A stretch of DNA of 64,000 bases from Motacilla alba alba (taxonomy: Eukaryota; Chordata; Aves; Passeriformes; Motacillidae). The notes below the pieces were generated by a model. That model saw nothing but the letters and a program-made list of their open reading frames with translations. It ran no database searches and was not told where the DNA came from. This document shows positions 13,080 to 27,000 of this stretch, piece by piece. The stretch is from the NCBI RefSeq assembly GCF_015832195.1, contig NC_052046.1, forward strand, positions 19,646,161 through 19,710,160, in the 5' to 3' direction. Every line of letters starts with the position of its first letter. Position 1 is the first letter of the stretch. The position numbers and the translations under genes are program-made.

Positions 13080-15595
13080 CCAATAGTATTTCAGCAGCTA
13101 CAGTGTAGTCCTACCTCTTTTGTGCATAACATTTGAAGGTTTTATAACTGGTATTTGTGAGTAACAAATGATGTTTTCCAAAGCTGAAAGAGATAAAGTA
13201 GCATTTTTCAAAAATGAATGCATTATCAGAAGTGATACATTCCTGACATTAACCTGTCCCTGTAATGTCTTTCACTAAGCTGTTCCTTATATAAAATCAA
13301 GGAATTGGCATTGGAATAACTCAGTGGCCTCTACCATTTACTGCATGGGTTCCTGCCATGGTCTAAAGAGCATGGTCTACTCTCGCCCTAAATGGCTCCA
13401 GAATTTTGCAGCAAGTCCATCTTTTTCCAGAAAATTATCCCTGTATATTTCAAAATCTATGGACTGACATGTTGTAACTCCTGACTAGCTCTGACAAGGG
13501 TAAATGTTAGGTTTTTATTTCATATCCTACAAAAAGATTGGATTTTGATGAATATTAGGCCTATTGTAACACAGGAATATCCAAGTCAGTCACAGTGATG
13601 GTTTTATTACACTTGTTTTGGGTCTTTTGTTCATTTGCTGTGAAACTCTCGTGCCCACTGAGCAATTACCTACAGAGCTTTAGCAATGAAGAGATGGGGC
13701 AACTTTCAAAGTGTTCTCACACTGCTTTTACAGGCTCCTTGTTTAAATTTCCTCATTTACTCTAAGCAAAAGAAAGTGATAGAGGCAAGCTTCTCAGAAA
13801 ATTCTTTATTACACTTCAACAATACATAATTCATGAAAAGTACATTAATGGCATATTGGGGAGATAGTTATTTATTCACAAATATTTTTACTTATTATTA
13901 TGGGATATCTAACCAAGAGCAGAAAGCAGGAAATGGAACTTTCCAGGCTCCACTTTGTAGATTTTTTCCCTTATTTTGTACAAAACAAAATAGGTTCCTT
14001 CTAACAGAACCAAAAATACCCTCTTGACTATAGCAACCTCATTGTGCTGTGTTTTCAGGGGAGCTTGTCAGCAGCTGCGTGATCAACTCTGATCTTGATT
14101 CCCACTGTAAACATCAAAGATGCTTTTTGTGGTTTACCATAAAAAAAGTGTCAGACTTCAACAAGGGCTCTTTTGGGTTGTAGTTTTCTGGAGAAACAAA
14201 GTGCAGAAATCCTGTCTGCAGAAGTGCTAGAAGACATCCAAACAATTTCTGCAGCTTCTGCTTCCCTGCTCCAACAGCCTTTGGGTAATCCTCTTGTTTC
14301 TCTTACCAAAGTTGCACCATTTAGTCTTTACACAGACCAGTTTATCTCAAAACCTGTATAGTGGCTTGAGTGCCAAACTTGAAACATTTAATATTAGACA
14401 CATAAGCATCTGTCCAACTCTCCTTTCACCTACAGTAGACCAGACCTTCAACAGACCGTAATAATACAATGGTTTGATGGATTTTGTGTCAGGTTCTGTA
14501 CTTGGTTACATGGGTAATGTTCACAGTGTTAACCTACCAACACAACAGACTGAGATTTGGACTGATGAGAACTGAACAAAAATCTGCGTTCTTAGCATTT
14601 CTGAAAGCATCACAGCTTCCTTGTATGTCTCTTTAGCAAAGAATAATCTTAATGCTGTGCTTGATTTAGGCAATATTGACAGTTCCCACTATTGAAATCA
14701 AATCTCAGATAAGACTGGGAAATCCACTTCAGCCACAGCAAAATTGTATCTCTGTTGAAAGGTGTATCTGCAAAAAAAATTGTCAAGGATGTGACATGCC
14801 CTCTCTGCAGTTACCATGAAGACACAAAGACCCGTGACCTATGTACAAGGCTGTTAGAAAACAACATATCTTAGTATCATTAGGCTGTTCTCAAAGCAAT
14901 AAGAAAGCTCTCAGCATCGCAGAGCATCAAAAGCTTTCCTAAAATGTTAACAGTATGTGTATTCCAAAGACTTGCTCCAAATCTGTCAACAGTCAGGAAA
15001 AAAAGGAATTTAGGAAGAGATTAACGTTTTCTTTTAATGAACTCTTCTGTGTTATTCATTTATTATTGTGATATAATTGTCTCTTGCTTAAAGAAGCACT
15101 TCCTGTGTTAAACAAATGAAACACTTAATATATTATATTTTTAATGCAAATTTGTTGAAAAATTAGTGACTGGAATTTGGCTTGTATCTGATGAGTTGTG
15201 ACAGTGGTATACAAATAATACTGCATTTTACATGTGTAATGCATTGGTCAAATTTGTTTGTATTTTTAAAAACATTTAAAAAATAAGATCCACAAATAAA
15301 AGGTATAGATTTTAGATACTAGTGAGCATAAATACCTGTAAAATAGACAGCATTTATACATAAAGTAACTAGTTAGTGCTGGTTTGCATGGATTAAAAGT
15401 CAATACACCTTTTCTGGTACGGTGATCATTTTATATATAACATGATCCCCATAGCATCACAAAAATGTGGATGTCCTGAGGGACTCTCTGAGTGTCTTCA
15501 TGAAATAACATGCCTTGAGGCCAGTCTTGCCCTGCAGCGAGGGAGATGACTAAACACAGTCCCTTTGTCTCAGAGAGGATGGCTGTGCGCTGGGT

Positions 15596-16024
15596 TCACT
15601 GCTCAACCCTGAAGGGCTGGGGTTTGCTCTCCCGGGTGCTCACCAGGATGCTCTCCAGTGTGCCTGCTGGAAACACTGCTGCAAAAACACCCAGCCCAGA
15701 AGGCTCCCTGCCCACCATGCCACTCTGAGCTGAAAACCTTATGACAACTTTCATAAAATAGATTAAATAGTACAGGATTCTAGGTGTCACTGCTGGAACA
15801 AGTCCCACGGAGACTCTCGTAGCAATGAGTAATTTCCAATAATTATGCTTTGTATGCACATACCATTCCTGTAGGGAAGTAAACAAAACTAAGCCTATGT
15901 AGCTGGTTACCAGGCAAAATACAAAGGAAGGAGAGGATTCTTTGCCTGTAGCTTTCATGGTATTTTTTCCTATGTCTTTTAATAGTTTTAGTGTTTGGAG
16001 TGCCAAAGTACTTTTGAAACTCAT
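15596..16024 (-). other. Unassigned 142-codon ORF, coding status doubtful
   Basis: An uninterrupted minus-strand ORF from ATG at 16024 to a stop at 15596. The predicted product has two hydrophobic stretches, around residues 33-50 (FVFCLVTSYIGLVLFTSL) and 66-92, then a Gly-Val-rich tail. I do not recognise a family. It has no visible neighbours, and part lies over a GC-rich patch where stop codons are fewer. A chance ORF of this size is expected a few times in 64 kb, so I regard it as a candidate only. Confidence 0.15.
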
Positions 16025-17861
16025 AGAATTGCATTATATTAAGTTACTGCAGATACATTCACTATTTCTGATTATCAGAAAGAACAATTTTAATCTCAAA
16101 ACATATACTGAGTGTTGAGGAAAAATCTAGGGCACAAGAATGTTCAGAGTAACTTTAAGCTATAAGGCAATGACAGTTTCTTCTCCATCTATGAAAGAGG
16201 ATTTATTTTCATGTATCCAAGATTAGACCCTACTTTTCAGCTTTAAAATTCAACATCTTTTTCTTATAAAAAGAATAAACCTCTCAAATCCTTTTCTAAA
16301 ATATTAACTAGTAAGTGGATTGTCTTAAGGTTCTCTGAGTCATCGCTTGGGAGATGCCATGTCTTCCTAAGTTACACTGCTGCCAAATATTTTTGCCAAG
16401 TGAAAGGAGAACTGGCATTCACAGTCAGGAGTGGCATTTTGTCAAAATTTATCACTGCCACAGTAAATGTTACCATTTTGGTCAATCTAGTATACTGCAA
16501 TTTAAATATTTTAAACTTCTAAAATATTAAAGATATATACATATATTGAAGATGATAAATTTTATTAATTTATTAAACTGTGTAGAAATACATTCTGTAA
16601 ACTCTTCTACATCTTTCTTCTATTTATGCCTTTCATAGTAAAGTCATCACTCTATCACCTCTCTACTAAACAAAATTACTATCATAGTTTTTATGAACAA
16701 GACCCCTAATTCTGCTGTACCCCCTCTTTAAAAAAGAATTATTTTTCTTCTTCTTCCAGCCCGTCACCTTCCTTTCATGATTCTTGCCTTTTAGTGACAG
16801 AAAAATGGTATGTAACACATGAGATAAATTGTCCTCAATTACTATGATTTCAGATTTTATAGTATTCTAAAGTAAAATCTAATCTAACTAACCTAAACAA
16901 TTCCTTCCAGTGTAAAAAAATTATGATGCTTAAGGAATGCTTATTTATGAATATGTTTGTGTTTTAACCTGGGCAAATGAAGAACAGCAACAGTTCATCC
17001 TTCATCTCTCCCTATGCATGGAATTCACTGTTGATGTCAAATATGAAACTGTTGGTATGCACTGAATGTAACTCTATACTGGAGTAAAAAGATGCTATTC
17101 AGTTTGGCATAATTAAATTTATTTTTATATTAGGGATCTATTTTCTTTTTTTTCCCTTAATTCTGGTAGTAGTTTTTAGTTTTAATAGTCCTTAGAGTTT
17201 GCCTGGCAAATGCTGTCAAATTCTTAAAAAGACAGAATAAGCACACTTCAAGGATTAAGTTTGAATTTAAATATTTAGCACTTTGCATAAAAGTGACCCA
17301 GTTTCAGAAATATTATCAGGAAAATTCCACATACAGCTGCAAACCTGGCATTGCTTTCTATGTATAGTTACTTACACCATGAGCAATTTCCAATCTAATT
17401 CAAGAGAATCTATGAGAAATACTAGAAATATGTTTCTCCACATGCATCTTTTAGGAACCAATTTAGGGTATTCCAGAAACATGCAGTCATACAGGAAATC
17501 AGACTTTAAAATTTTTATGGATTCTGGGGACTAGACATCTCCATTTTGAATGTGATACATGTCTGATATATCACTTTCATTATCGTGTTAGTGATTAACC
17601 AGGAAGACTCCCATTTCAAAAAAGCATCTTTGACACCTAGTAAAAACAATTTTCACTTTGAGTAGCTAGGTTTGAGATGGAAAAATTCTGAAATGACGGG
17701 AAATATAAATCATTGCTCTGGTCTTAAAAATGAAATTACTGAAGAACACTATGACATTGAAGTTTTAGGTAAGTATTTATTAGATTTATTTCAACAGATT
17801 TTGGCAAGCACTACCACCAGGATTTTCAAAGGGGCTTGTCTGGGCAATGGCTGGAGCTGCA

Positions 17862-18612
17862 TCACAGAAAATGCAACAGGACGCCATTCAGAGTGACCTG
17901 GAAAACGTTGAGAAGTGGAGCCATGTGAACTGGATCATGAGATCCAGTAAGACCAAACACAAGATGCTGCACCTAGGTTGGGGAAAGCCCCACTATCAAC
18001 ACAGACTGGAGATGAAATGGTCAAGAGCAGCCCTGCCCAGAAGGCTTGGGGGTGCTGGGGCTGAGAGGCTGGACATGCCCCAGCCATGGGCACTCAAAGC
18101 CCAGAAAGCCAAATGTGTCCTGGGCTGCATCCAGAGCAGTGTGGGCAGCAGGGCCAGGGAGGAGATTCTGCCCCTCTGCTCTGCTCTGCTAAGACCCCAC
18201 CTGCAGTGCTGCATCAGCTCTGGGGTCACAGCACAGGAAGGACATGGACCTGTTGCAGTAGTTACAGAGGAGGGCTATGAGGATGACAAGAAGGATAAGG
18301 CACAGAAAAGCTGAGAGACCTGGGGCCATTCAGCCTGGAGAATAGAAGGTTCTGAGGAGACTTTACTGTCCCAGTATTTAAAACAGGCAGTTTCAGACTA
18401 GATATAAGGAAAGGATCTTTTACCATGAGTGTTGTGAAACACTGGAACAGGTTTCTTATACAGGTGGAAGATATCCTGTCCTTGGGGCTTAGTCAGGCTG
18501 GACCAGGCTCTGAGCAACCTGATCTAATTGAAGATCTCCCAGCTCATTGAAGGAACTAGCTGACCTTTTAAGATCCTTCATAACTCAAAAATTATATGAT
18601 TCTAAGAAGAGA
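17862..18612 (+). mobile_element. CR1 LINE, 5'-truncated, with decayed reverse-transcriptase C-terminal sequence
   Basis: The + strand carries the typical CR1 ORF2 end: a DAIQSDLENVEKWSHVN stretch, KMLHLGWGKPHYQHRL, then CVLGCIQSSVGSRAREEILP and LCSALLRPHLQCC. The similarity then continues in shifted frames past a stop at 18312 to the 3' tail near ATTATATGATTCTAAG. It has stops and frame shifts and lacks the 5' part and endonuclease, so it is a dead copy. It is the longest LINE piece in the window. Confidence 0.88.
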
Positions 18613-20392
18613 GGAGATACACTGTGCTGCAGCTTTTCCAGACCAAGCTTCACTTTGCAGAGACCCGTTGTGCAAAGAGGGATTCAAAGCCACCCAGTAA
18701 GTGCCGGAAAGGGGAGCTCTATGGCTGAGGTGGAAAACTCTGAGCTGGCCCACAACTACATGCACACTATGCACACTAGTCATCCCAGTGGGGTTCCTGA
18801 ACAATGCATGTTTGGTAAGGGGCTCTATTTCCTTATTTAAGGCAAAATTGCCTGTAGAGGTGGTGAGGTTATATAGTTATTACAAGGCAGGTTGCCACAC
18901 CTCAGTTATGGATTTTCAGGAAGAGATAAGGATCTAAATGCATGTGGAATAATTACAGACTATAAGGAGGGTACAATGAATAATGCAGAGTTGCTCCTGG
19001 TGGGCATCACAGAAAAGGATTGGGTTGACTTCTGGACAGGGTACCTCAGAACACTTTAGGATGAGGCTGAGCCTGCTGCCCTTCACACTGCGAGGGCCTT
19101 GTAGGGTGACAGACAAGAAAGAATGAATACATATGAGTATTTGTATGTGCTGAATTTCTGATCATAAGTTTTCATTAGTTAAAGGATATCAATAATCTTT
19201 AATAATAATTTTACTATTGGTATTCTACAGAACATTTAATCTCCTGTCCAATACCAATGACTTTGTAAGGGTTGATATGAAATGTTTGCACTTTGGATAG
19301 ATATGATCTTATAAAAATACTAAGTACAGATCTAAAAGCTGGGGAGCAACATGTCATACAATCATATATATCTTGGGCAAGACCAGAGAGTTTCTTACAA
19401 GGGAGAAATCACATAATTTTTCTATCTCGTTAAAATGTTCTATGCTCTGTGTTCTGTGTTCTGCAGAAAAGTGCTATCACTTGGAAATGCATTCCTGTTG
19501 ACATAGTCTAGAAGCAGAGAGAGAAATGAAAGCCACCAAGAAAAAGCTCAGATTAAAATTAAACTGAAGATTTATATCCACAAAGGGGTTAAGAAAGAAT
19601 GTCAGAAATTGCAATATGACCAAAAATTATTTTTCAGAGAAATCTTTGAAATTATTACAGAGTTTCAATAAAAGGAAGGATCTTATCTTACCTAAGTAAT
19701 ATAATATTACTCAATGCAAACTTCTGAGCTTTGTAATTGGCAAAAGAAGAGATAAAAATCTGGAAAAGCTCTCAGGTAATAAATCACATCCTTGAGCTAA
19801 CACAGGTACTATATTTGTCCACTTGGACTAGTGAGATTACTTAGTAAAGCATTAGACTACGATATGTGAATATTTATCTCAGCAAACAATACTGCACTGT
19901 ACCATATCTATTATCGATTGTCCAGCAATAGTAGGTTATTTTGTCACTAGGCTGACTGGTCTTTAACAAACAGCTTCCTATGTAGCACCAATTCCACACC
20001 AAAAGATATATCAACTGTTAGATTAATCACTGTGGTTGTTCAGCCCTCAGAACAAACCCTCATAGAGACACTCATAGAATAGGGAATATGGGAAATGCTG
20101 GCCTTCTGCATGTACTTGTAATTTTTTCTTACTCGGTGTATTTGGATTGGAGGACTCCTCATTCCTCCAGTTTCCTGGGATAATGAGAATCAAATCTGGA
20201 CCACAGAAAAAAAAAAATCAATAATTAGCTTTGTTTTCTTACATACCAGTTTAGGTTGGAAATACAAGCTTTTGTAGCAGAAAGAGAACAGCAGAGATGA
20301 CAGTAGGGTTAATGGTTTTATGTTTGTCTTCATGGAGGTCTCCTGAATATTGATGGCCTTGTTTGGGGCGGGGGGCATAGCTCTGCACATTG

Positions 20393-20412
20393 CTGGTGTT
20401 CTAACACCAGCT
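20393..20412. repeat. Short palindrome
   Basis: GCTGGTGTT and AACACCAGC arms of 9 bases with a two-base spacer. It may be chance. Confidence 0.7.
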
Positions 20413-21959
20413 AGGGCATTTAAATGCCATTGGTCTAAGTAAAAATTAACATAGAGAGGATGTCTTAATCCCAATAATGTAGTACTAACATATTTTAGCC
20501 AGGCCTAGGGTGAACTGTTTTCTTACACAGCAACAATATTTAGACTTATCTACCCGGCAGCTGCCTGGATAAGGTATACTGAGCCATCCTCTTGACACAA
20601 CTTCTTTCAATATGCCATCTTGTTGCTTATTCAAAGAAAACCTTTCCCACAGTCTTACACAATTATTATCAGTATTCCAGAGTAGCAGGTATTTTGCAGT
20701 GATGCAAGTTTTCTTTACCAATTATTCTCATGTGAATACTTTACACTTGTGTGTATAGTGGCAGGTCACTGTTAAGGATTATGACAAATTAAAGAGATTT
20801 CTGTGAACACAGTACAACTTCATGCAAAAAAATCCTTACATTGTTCACCAGGAGTCTGTCAAGTGTCATCATCACCCAGAGTCATTCTATTTGCCTCTTT
20901 TTTTGAACACCGGAAAATCATGGAAAGCTGGTTTAATAAATATGTGACAATCTATAAGATAATCACAGAATGAAGTTATGAGATGATATTTTATCTCTGG
21001 GGCACAAAAATTGAGCCTCTAACTACAATATGTCATTTGTAAAGTGTCTAGTACCCACACTTGTCTCCATAAGATGAATGAAATCAAATTCTTCAAAGAT
21101 TTTTAATTAAAATAAGAAATCACTACTGAGGGAGAAAAGTTACAGTTTCTATAAATTAGCCACTGTGAATTAAACACCATTCTCTAAAATCTGTGGCAAC
21201 TTTGTGGAATAAAAAACCTGTATGAATAAAACCTGTAGAATAAAAACCTGTATGTCCCCCATTTCAGTGTTTCTCAATATGTTGGGTTATTTTACTAATT
21301 TATTTTACTCCAAGGATGAACAATTTGTGTAAAAACCATCTGTTTATCTAGACCTCTTTTTGTTTCAGAAGGAGATTAATATAAAATTTGTAAGTTATGA
21401 AGACAGGAAAGTTACAGGAGTTTTAGTCTCATCATAACTAGGTCTTGTTATTTTTCTATTTGCTTTGTATTGACGGCTGTTGACATCTGAGCAACAAAAA
21501 ATAACTTGTCTGGGAAGTTTCTGACATAGGTGTACAGGTATTGCATATCCTGGAATTGTCTGGATTAGCCTGTTTTTTTCTGTTGTTTCTGATTTCCTTA
21601 GAAGAGGTTACAACCTCAGAATTAGAAATGAAAAATGCTAGTAACTCTAACAACCTCAGTAATTACTAAGTAAGTTCATTTTAATGCCACTGAAGGGCAC
21701 ATAGATGGTTTTGTAAATAATTACATAGAAAACCATCCTCCACCTCTTTTGCCAGCATATTCAAAGGCAGGGATTCTTTCTTCAAATTCTTTAGCTGCAT
21801 GCTCAAACTACCAGGTAAATAATTTTGGCAGCGGTTGAACACACAGCATTAAACTTGTTGCTAAAATTATAACAGCTATGAAGTTCACATGAAATCTGTT
21901 AATCCAGGTTGGGGAGAAGGTTTAAGCAGGAGAAAAAGGATTTGTCATGATTACAACAG

Positions 21960-22160
21960 AAGAGTAAGGTTGCAAGGATCTGAAAGAGGTCATCTAGCCC
22001 ATCCTCCTGCTCAGAGGTACATACCATCTCTAAGGGATACTTGATCTCTTCTTGAATCACCTTCACTGGAGAATATGACAAGCACTTCATATAATCTGAT
22101 CCAGGGTTTAACTACACTTAACAGAAAGGATTTTTTAATCTACAACCCCATGCTTTTCCT
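21960..22160 (-). mobile_element. Degenerate CR1-like fragment
   Basis: GGTCATCTAGCCCATCCTCC followed by a CTGCTCAGAGG stretch resembles the antisense CR1 3' region, and the following TCCAGGGTTTAACTAC part fits an old copy. The match is weak. Confidence 0.4.
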
Positions 22161-23663
22161 CAAGAATACATTCAGCTTGAACTGACGTCTGTTTCTGCAA
22201 GAGCAGTTTGACACCAGGTTTTATTAATTGTCATTATTGTATATATTATGGGAATTTTCAAGGCACTACTACTACACATTTCAATATTTTACTTCTCATT
22301 TGTGATTTTAATATTTCAATTATGACATTTAATCTTGCTGATATATTATTTTTTTGGGAATCGTAACTTTCTTCTACATGCCCAGTATATCTTTTTAAAA
22401 TCATGTTACGAAGAAGGAAAAAAGTCTCTTTTAAAATGAAACTTCATAAAAAAGGTCCTGTCTATGAGCTTTTGAGGGCATCTCATTCTTCGAAAGTCCA
22501 AAGGAAATAAAATGAAACGTGCTTATCTTTCAGAAGCTTTTCTGCCATTTGCCTGGATGGCAATGTTGCACTAAAAAGGAGAAAATCAGGTATACCTTTG
22601 CCAGAGGAAATAAGAAAAATAAGTAAGGATCTTTTTTAGGGTAAGCTCTGTGACTCAGCTGGTACTTTATAGCACTTGCAAGTATGTCTCAGAAGTTTAG
22701 TAATCAGAACTTAATACAAATATATTTCTTCAAGCTGACAGAAGAGCACAATTTCAAAACATTTCCTACCCACCTTTAGAGCTAAACATAAAAAGCAGTT
22801 TTCTCCCCAGTATATTTTCACTGTCTGTACACTACTTAGTACTGGCATAAAAAGCTTAATTATATTCAAATATATTTCACTGGGTGGACCCAAAAATATT
22901 TTCAGTGTTTCTTCCTTCATGCATTTTATGTAGTGAGCTTGGAAACATTGGAACTCAGTTATGAGTATTCAGATGAAAAACTTTACGCTACATTCACAGT
23001 GTATTGAGGCATGCTGGTATTTTCAGTCAACTGCTCTCCTGTGCCACTTGCAGCTGTCTGTGACTGTAGCCACACCAGGCCTTTCAGCCAGACACTGGAT
23101 CTTCTTCAAAGGTGCCTCTGTCAATATGACAGATTTTATGCCTCCAGCTTGAAAGAGATGGAGACCTCCCACCACCTCTCCACAAGAAAAGGACTTGCCC
23201 AAACACTGATGCCTGTTGGAGTCCTTCCACACAAAATGCAGCTTCTCCCCAGTTATATTTTGATCCTGAGAGATGTCTGTGCCACAGAATCCATTCTGGT
23301 ACAGTTTATTTCTTGAAAATTGGTAGGATTTCACTGCCATAAAATGCCTGTGAGTTGCCCTCCTACACACTGAATCTAAAGGAATCCTGGATTTCAAATG
23401 ATCTCAAAGTAGCAGTTCAGCTGCAACTGTACTGAGGTAAACATCTGCTTTGACTGGGAAGTTACTGCCATATGTTCTTCAAATCATAAGATTTCATTCT
23501 CATTGATTTGGCAAAGTAAGAAGTGGTAAAACATTTGCCTAGGGGCTGGAAGACAGTAGGGTTTTTCAATTTTAAAAGTTCACCATTTCTGAAACCCAGG
23601 AAAAAGGAACACAATTTGACCATAATCCTTTATTATAGAAAAATAACATACGGGTTATTTTAC

Positions 23664-23685
23664 AAAAAAAAAAAAAAAAAAAAAA
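23664..23685. repeat. Poly-A run of 22
   Basis: Twenty-two A in a row; no adjoining retroposed sequence is recognised. Confidence 0.95.
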
Positions 23686-24006
23686 GGTAGGGTATTAATA
23701 GCTTTCTGCTATTGTGGTTGTTACAGTAAGTAGTTACAATGTCTAAGATTCTTTTTTAACTTTAAAGACAAAAACATTATGCTAGCTGTGCTTATAAATT
23801 ATAACAGCTCCCTAAAAATGAAAAATATTTGTTACAATATTCCTAGAAGTCTTAATTTCGATTCAGACATGCAACTTAATTTTTCTAATGCACAATTGAT
23901 CAGAATAGTCTACATGTATCATTTCTCTCTAATTTCCAAGATGAATAAATAGGAAATGCAGTGAGATTTGCAATGGTACAGTAGTTGATAAATATTTTCA
24001 AATATT

Positions 24007-24056
24007 TTTTCTCTGACATTAATGAATGTCAGAGAAAATACTCAAGAAAATACTCA
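24007..24056. repeat. Inverted repeat followed by a 12-bp tandem duplication
   Basis: TTTTCTCTGACATT (24007-24020) and AATGTCAGAGAAAA (24025-24038) are perfect 14-base arms with a 4-base spacer. The right arm runs into two direct copies of AGAAAATACTCA (24033-24044 and 24045-24056). Confidence 0.9.
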
Positions 24057-27000
24057 TGAATCAATTGCAAGCAAGTTTATAAATTTTTCCAATTAATCTG
24101 TCAAATTATTAGACAAAAATGCATTTTAAGAAAATAATTTTATGTAGTACTGTTTTTTTATAAAACAGCTTCTATTTTTTCTTTTTTAGAAGACTTGATA
24201 AGAGTTTGTTTTTTGAAAAAACACAGGGAACAAAAATGCACCTGGCTGTTTTGTAGGAGGGTATGGATGAAAAGTGCTGTTTTAATTACTATGATTTTTA
24301 AAATAGTTTTCTCATGATTTTTACTTCATAAGATTATGCATCATTATAGTTACAAGTAGGCTTCAGTAGCACAATCCAGGTACTAATAGAAGGATATCTA
24401 CTATCAGAGGTCCATGCTAGTGCTTGGAAGAAACATTGGGATTGCGGTGCCATCATACTAATTTCAACGTTTCTGTCTTCCAGGATTTGTGTAACCAAAT
24501 CCACAGCCTGTCTTCCTTTAGAATAAATATCCTTTTAGTTTGAATTTAGGCCCTGGCTACTGTATGATTGAGGAACTACAAATAGCTCTTTTTGCATTTT
24601 TTTACTTGTATGTCAAGGAACAGGCATTTTCAGGATAGAGCTCCATGTCCTCCAGGCATATTACCAAGCCTAGTGTCTGTTTGGATGTTGACACAGTATG
24701 ATGCCATGCAGTTCTAGCTAGTTACACTGGACATATGAAAGGACATTGAAAAAGGGTGAAACCACAAAATGAGCACATTGTCAATTTACATTAATTCAAA
24801 TTTCAACATAATAATGTGCTAAAGTGCTGTGTGTTAAGACAAAAATACCTTATGTATGAATACCTGGTTTTCCTAACACAGTGTGCAACTTGTGTGGAAA
24901 CCTTTGGACAGCTACAGAATGACCTTTAAGGACACGTAAGGAAACCCTCCAGTTCACACAAGGCATAACAGTTCTATGTGATTTGTTGTAGAAGCCTTAT
25001 TGGTGCTGCAAAGATAGGATGAAAATATTAGATTAGGCTCTAAAATAGATACATACAGGCTAAAGTTATTTTCACAGGTAATATGTCACTGGATATTTCC
25101 TTCAGACAGAAAAGTGAAATTGGGTAATAGAAGGGTATAAGAAATGTGTGTTTATCATTCAGTCACTTTGCCTGACTGGAGCATTGTTTTACCACAATCC
25201 CTCCAAGATTTTTCATGAAGACTTGGAGAAGAGTGCAAAGAGAGAAATGGAAGAAGAAAGAGGAGGGTGAAGGTTAAATATAAATATCCACAGTTCTGGG
25301 CTAACCTGTAGGAAGCAAGACGCTTGGACAGAGGTTCATGTTCTCCTCAGTTTTTCTCCAAAGCAGATTGCTATCTAGTAGGAATTCTGCCTCTCTTTAG
25401 TACAATCAATAGGGAAGCATAATGAAACATGACCCCAAATACATAGCTGCCCTGGGCCAGACACTCAGCAGCAGCATATGGAATGAGTAAGAGAATAAGT
25501 AACGTATATGCCAGAGCTATAATGACCACATTATTATCTACTACAATAAGCACACACAGCTTTCTTATTCTTCAGTGCTTCCCCTATAATTCTGTGACTT
25601 TTGAACTAGTGTAGTTTTCTTGGACTGCCATTTTCACCTTAAGGACATATATCTAATCCCACCAAGTGCAGAAGTAGCTATAAATACAGGGAAGAGCAAA
25701 AGATGTTGCCACCACTACTACAAATGCAGAGCTGGAGTGAAGTGCATGGTAAGAGAGGGAGGAGTGCTTTTCTCAAAAGCACTTTGCTTCTCTCGTGTCT
25801 CCTGGTTTGAAAGGATTGAAATACATTTACACTCTTTTCACTTCTTGACTCCTTTATCTACCCAGCAATGCTCTGATTTTATGCATGCAGAAGCTCTTTA
25901 GAGTGTAGCTAAATCTGGAATTATAATGCAGTAAGAGAAACAACAATTTTATTTCTATAGTTGCATTTGCTTTGGGGACAGCTTTGCTCAGTGATTACTT
26001 TTTTCCACACTTTTGACTGATAATTGAAACCAGCAGAAGTGTATTAAAACTTGAGGAGTGTTGGCCTTTGCACATGTGGAGTGATGGTGCCTGCAAGAGC
26101 AGAGATCAGTGATCCTGGATAGCTCTCTGACAGCTCTATTAAATTAGACATATGACAAGCATGTTTGAGCTTTACAGCAATGGTTTTGGCACCTACATTC
26201 TCTATAAAGAGAAAGAAAGCTATTATGCTTAGACATATTTATTTAAATCTGAAAATCTAATCATCCATGTTGTTTCTATTATACAAGTAGTTAATTATAA
26301 TCCCCAAAGCATTGCTATTCAAATGAGTCGCCTGCTAACTTGTTGATTACAAGCAGATTTGTAGACATTTAAACCAATGGAATCTAGAATGCATGTCTGG
26401 AAGATAAAAGGTTAGTTATTAAACTTTGAGTGTCCAGTTGAAAACATTTTGACTCTCAGATAAGGCAGCTATGAAAAATTATTAACGTTACAATAGTTCA
26501 TTATTCAGAGGTAGTTCCATCAAAATCAGATTTTTATACGTAGTAATGCAGTGGGAAATACATTAAAGCATTTTATCTTCAAGTAAGGCAGTTCTCTTTT
26601 TATTACTTTCTGACACTCTTGTACAGTGCAATTACTCAGGAAGTGCTGTGTCCATCAGGGGGTAGCTTTAGACAGTGATACAATACAGATGAGGAGATGC
26701 TTAAAAGGAAAAAAGAACAGGAAGGGATCTGAGAAACAGCACAGCTGTACTGTTTTCACCGAGATATTGAAGTTGACGAGTCTATCAGTCAAAGTGGGAA
26801 TAATAGGTTCTCTTGATGACCTGAGAAGATATAGTTTTATAATGTCTCCTTTTAAAATTTGTTTCTATATAATAGATATGCTGGCTTACTTTTTTAATCT
26901 TACAAGTTACAAGTGACCACATGTTCCTTTAACCTGACTGTTAGCTGCCCTGTTTACACATTTGATACCAGATGCATTAATGGAAATAGCAATATATTTT

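Larger units (their letters stand above)
8891..17861. other. Intergenic DNA with microsatellites, no gene recognised
   Basis: AT-rich DNA with an A-rich tract (10999-11060), a CCATT-type repeat (12309-12358) and a TTCC repeat (13054-13079). The segment 15510-15730 is richer in GC and lies under a 142-codon minus-strand ORF that is treated as a doubtful candidate. Confidence 0.55.

Noticed and set aside
17847..18314. 155-codon + strand ORF as a host gene
   Set aside because: The translation is the CR1 reverse-transcriptase end, in a truncated copy that continues out of frame past the stop.
25371..25553. Hydrophobic minus-strand ORF as a nuclear copy of mitochondrial DNA or a membrane protein
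   Set aside because: It does not match a mitochondrial gene that I know and is only 60 codons.
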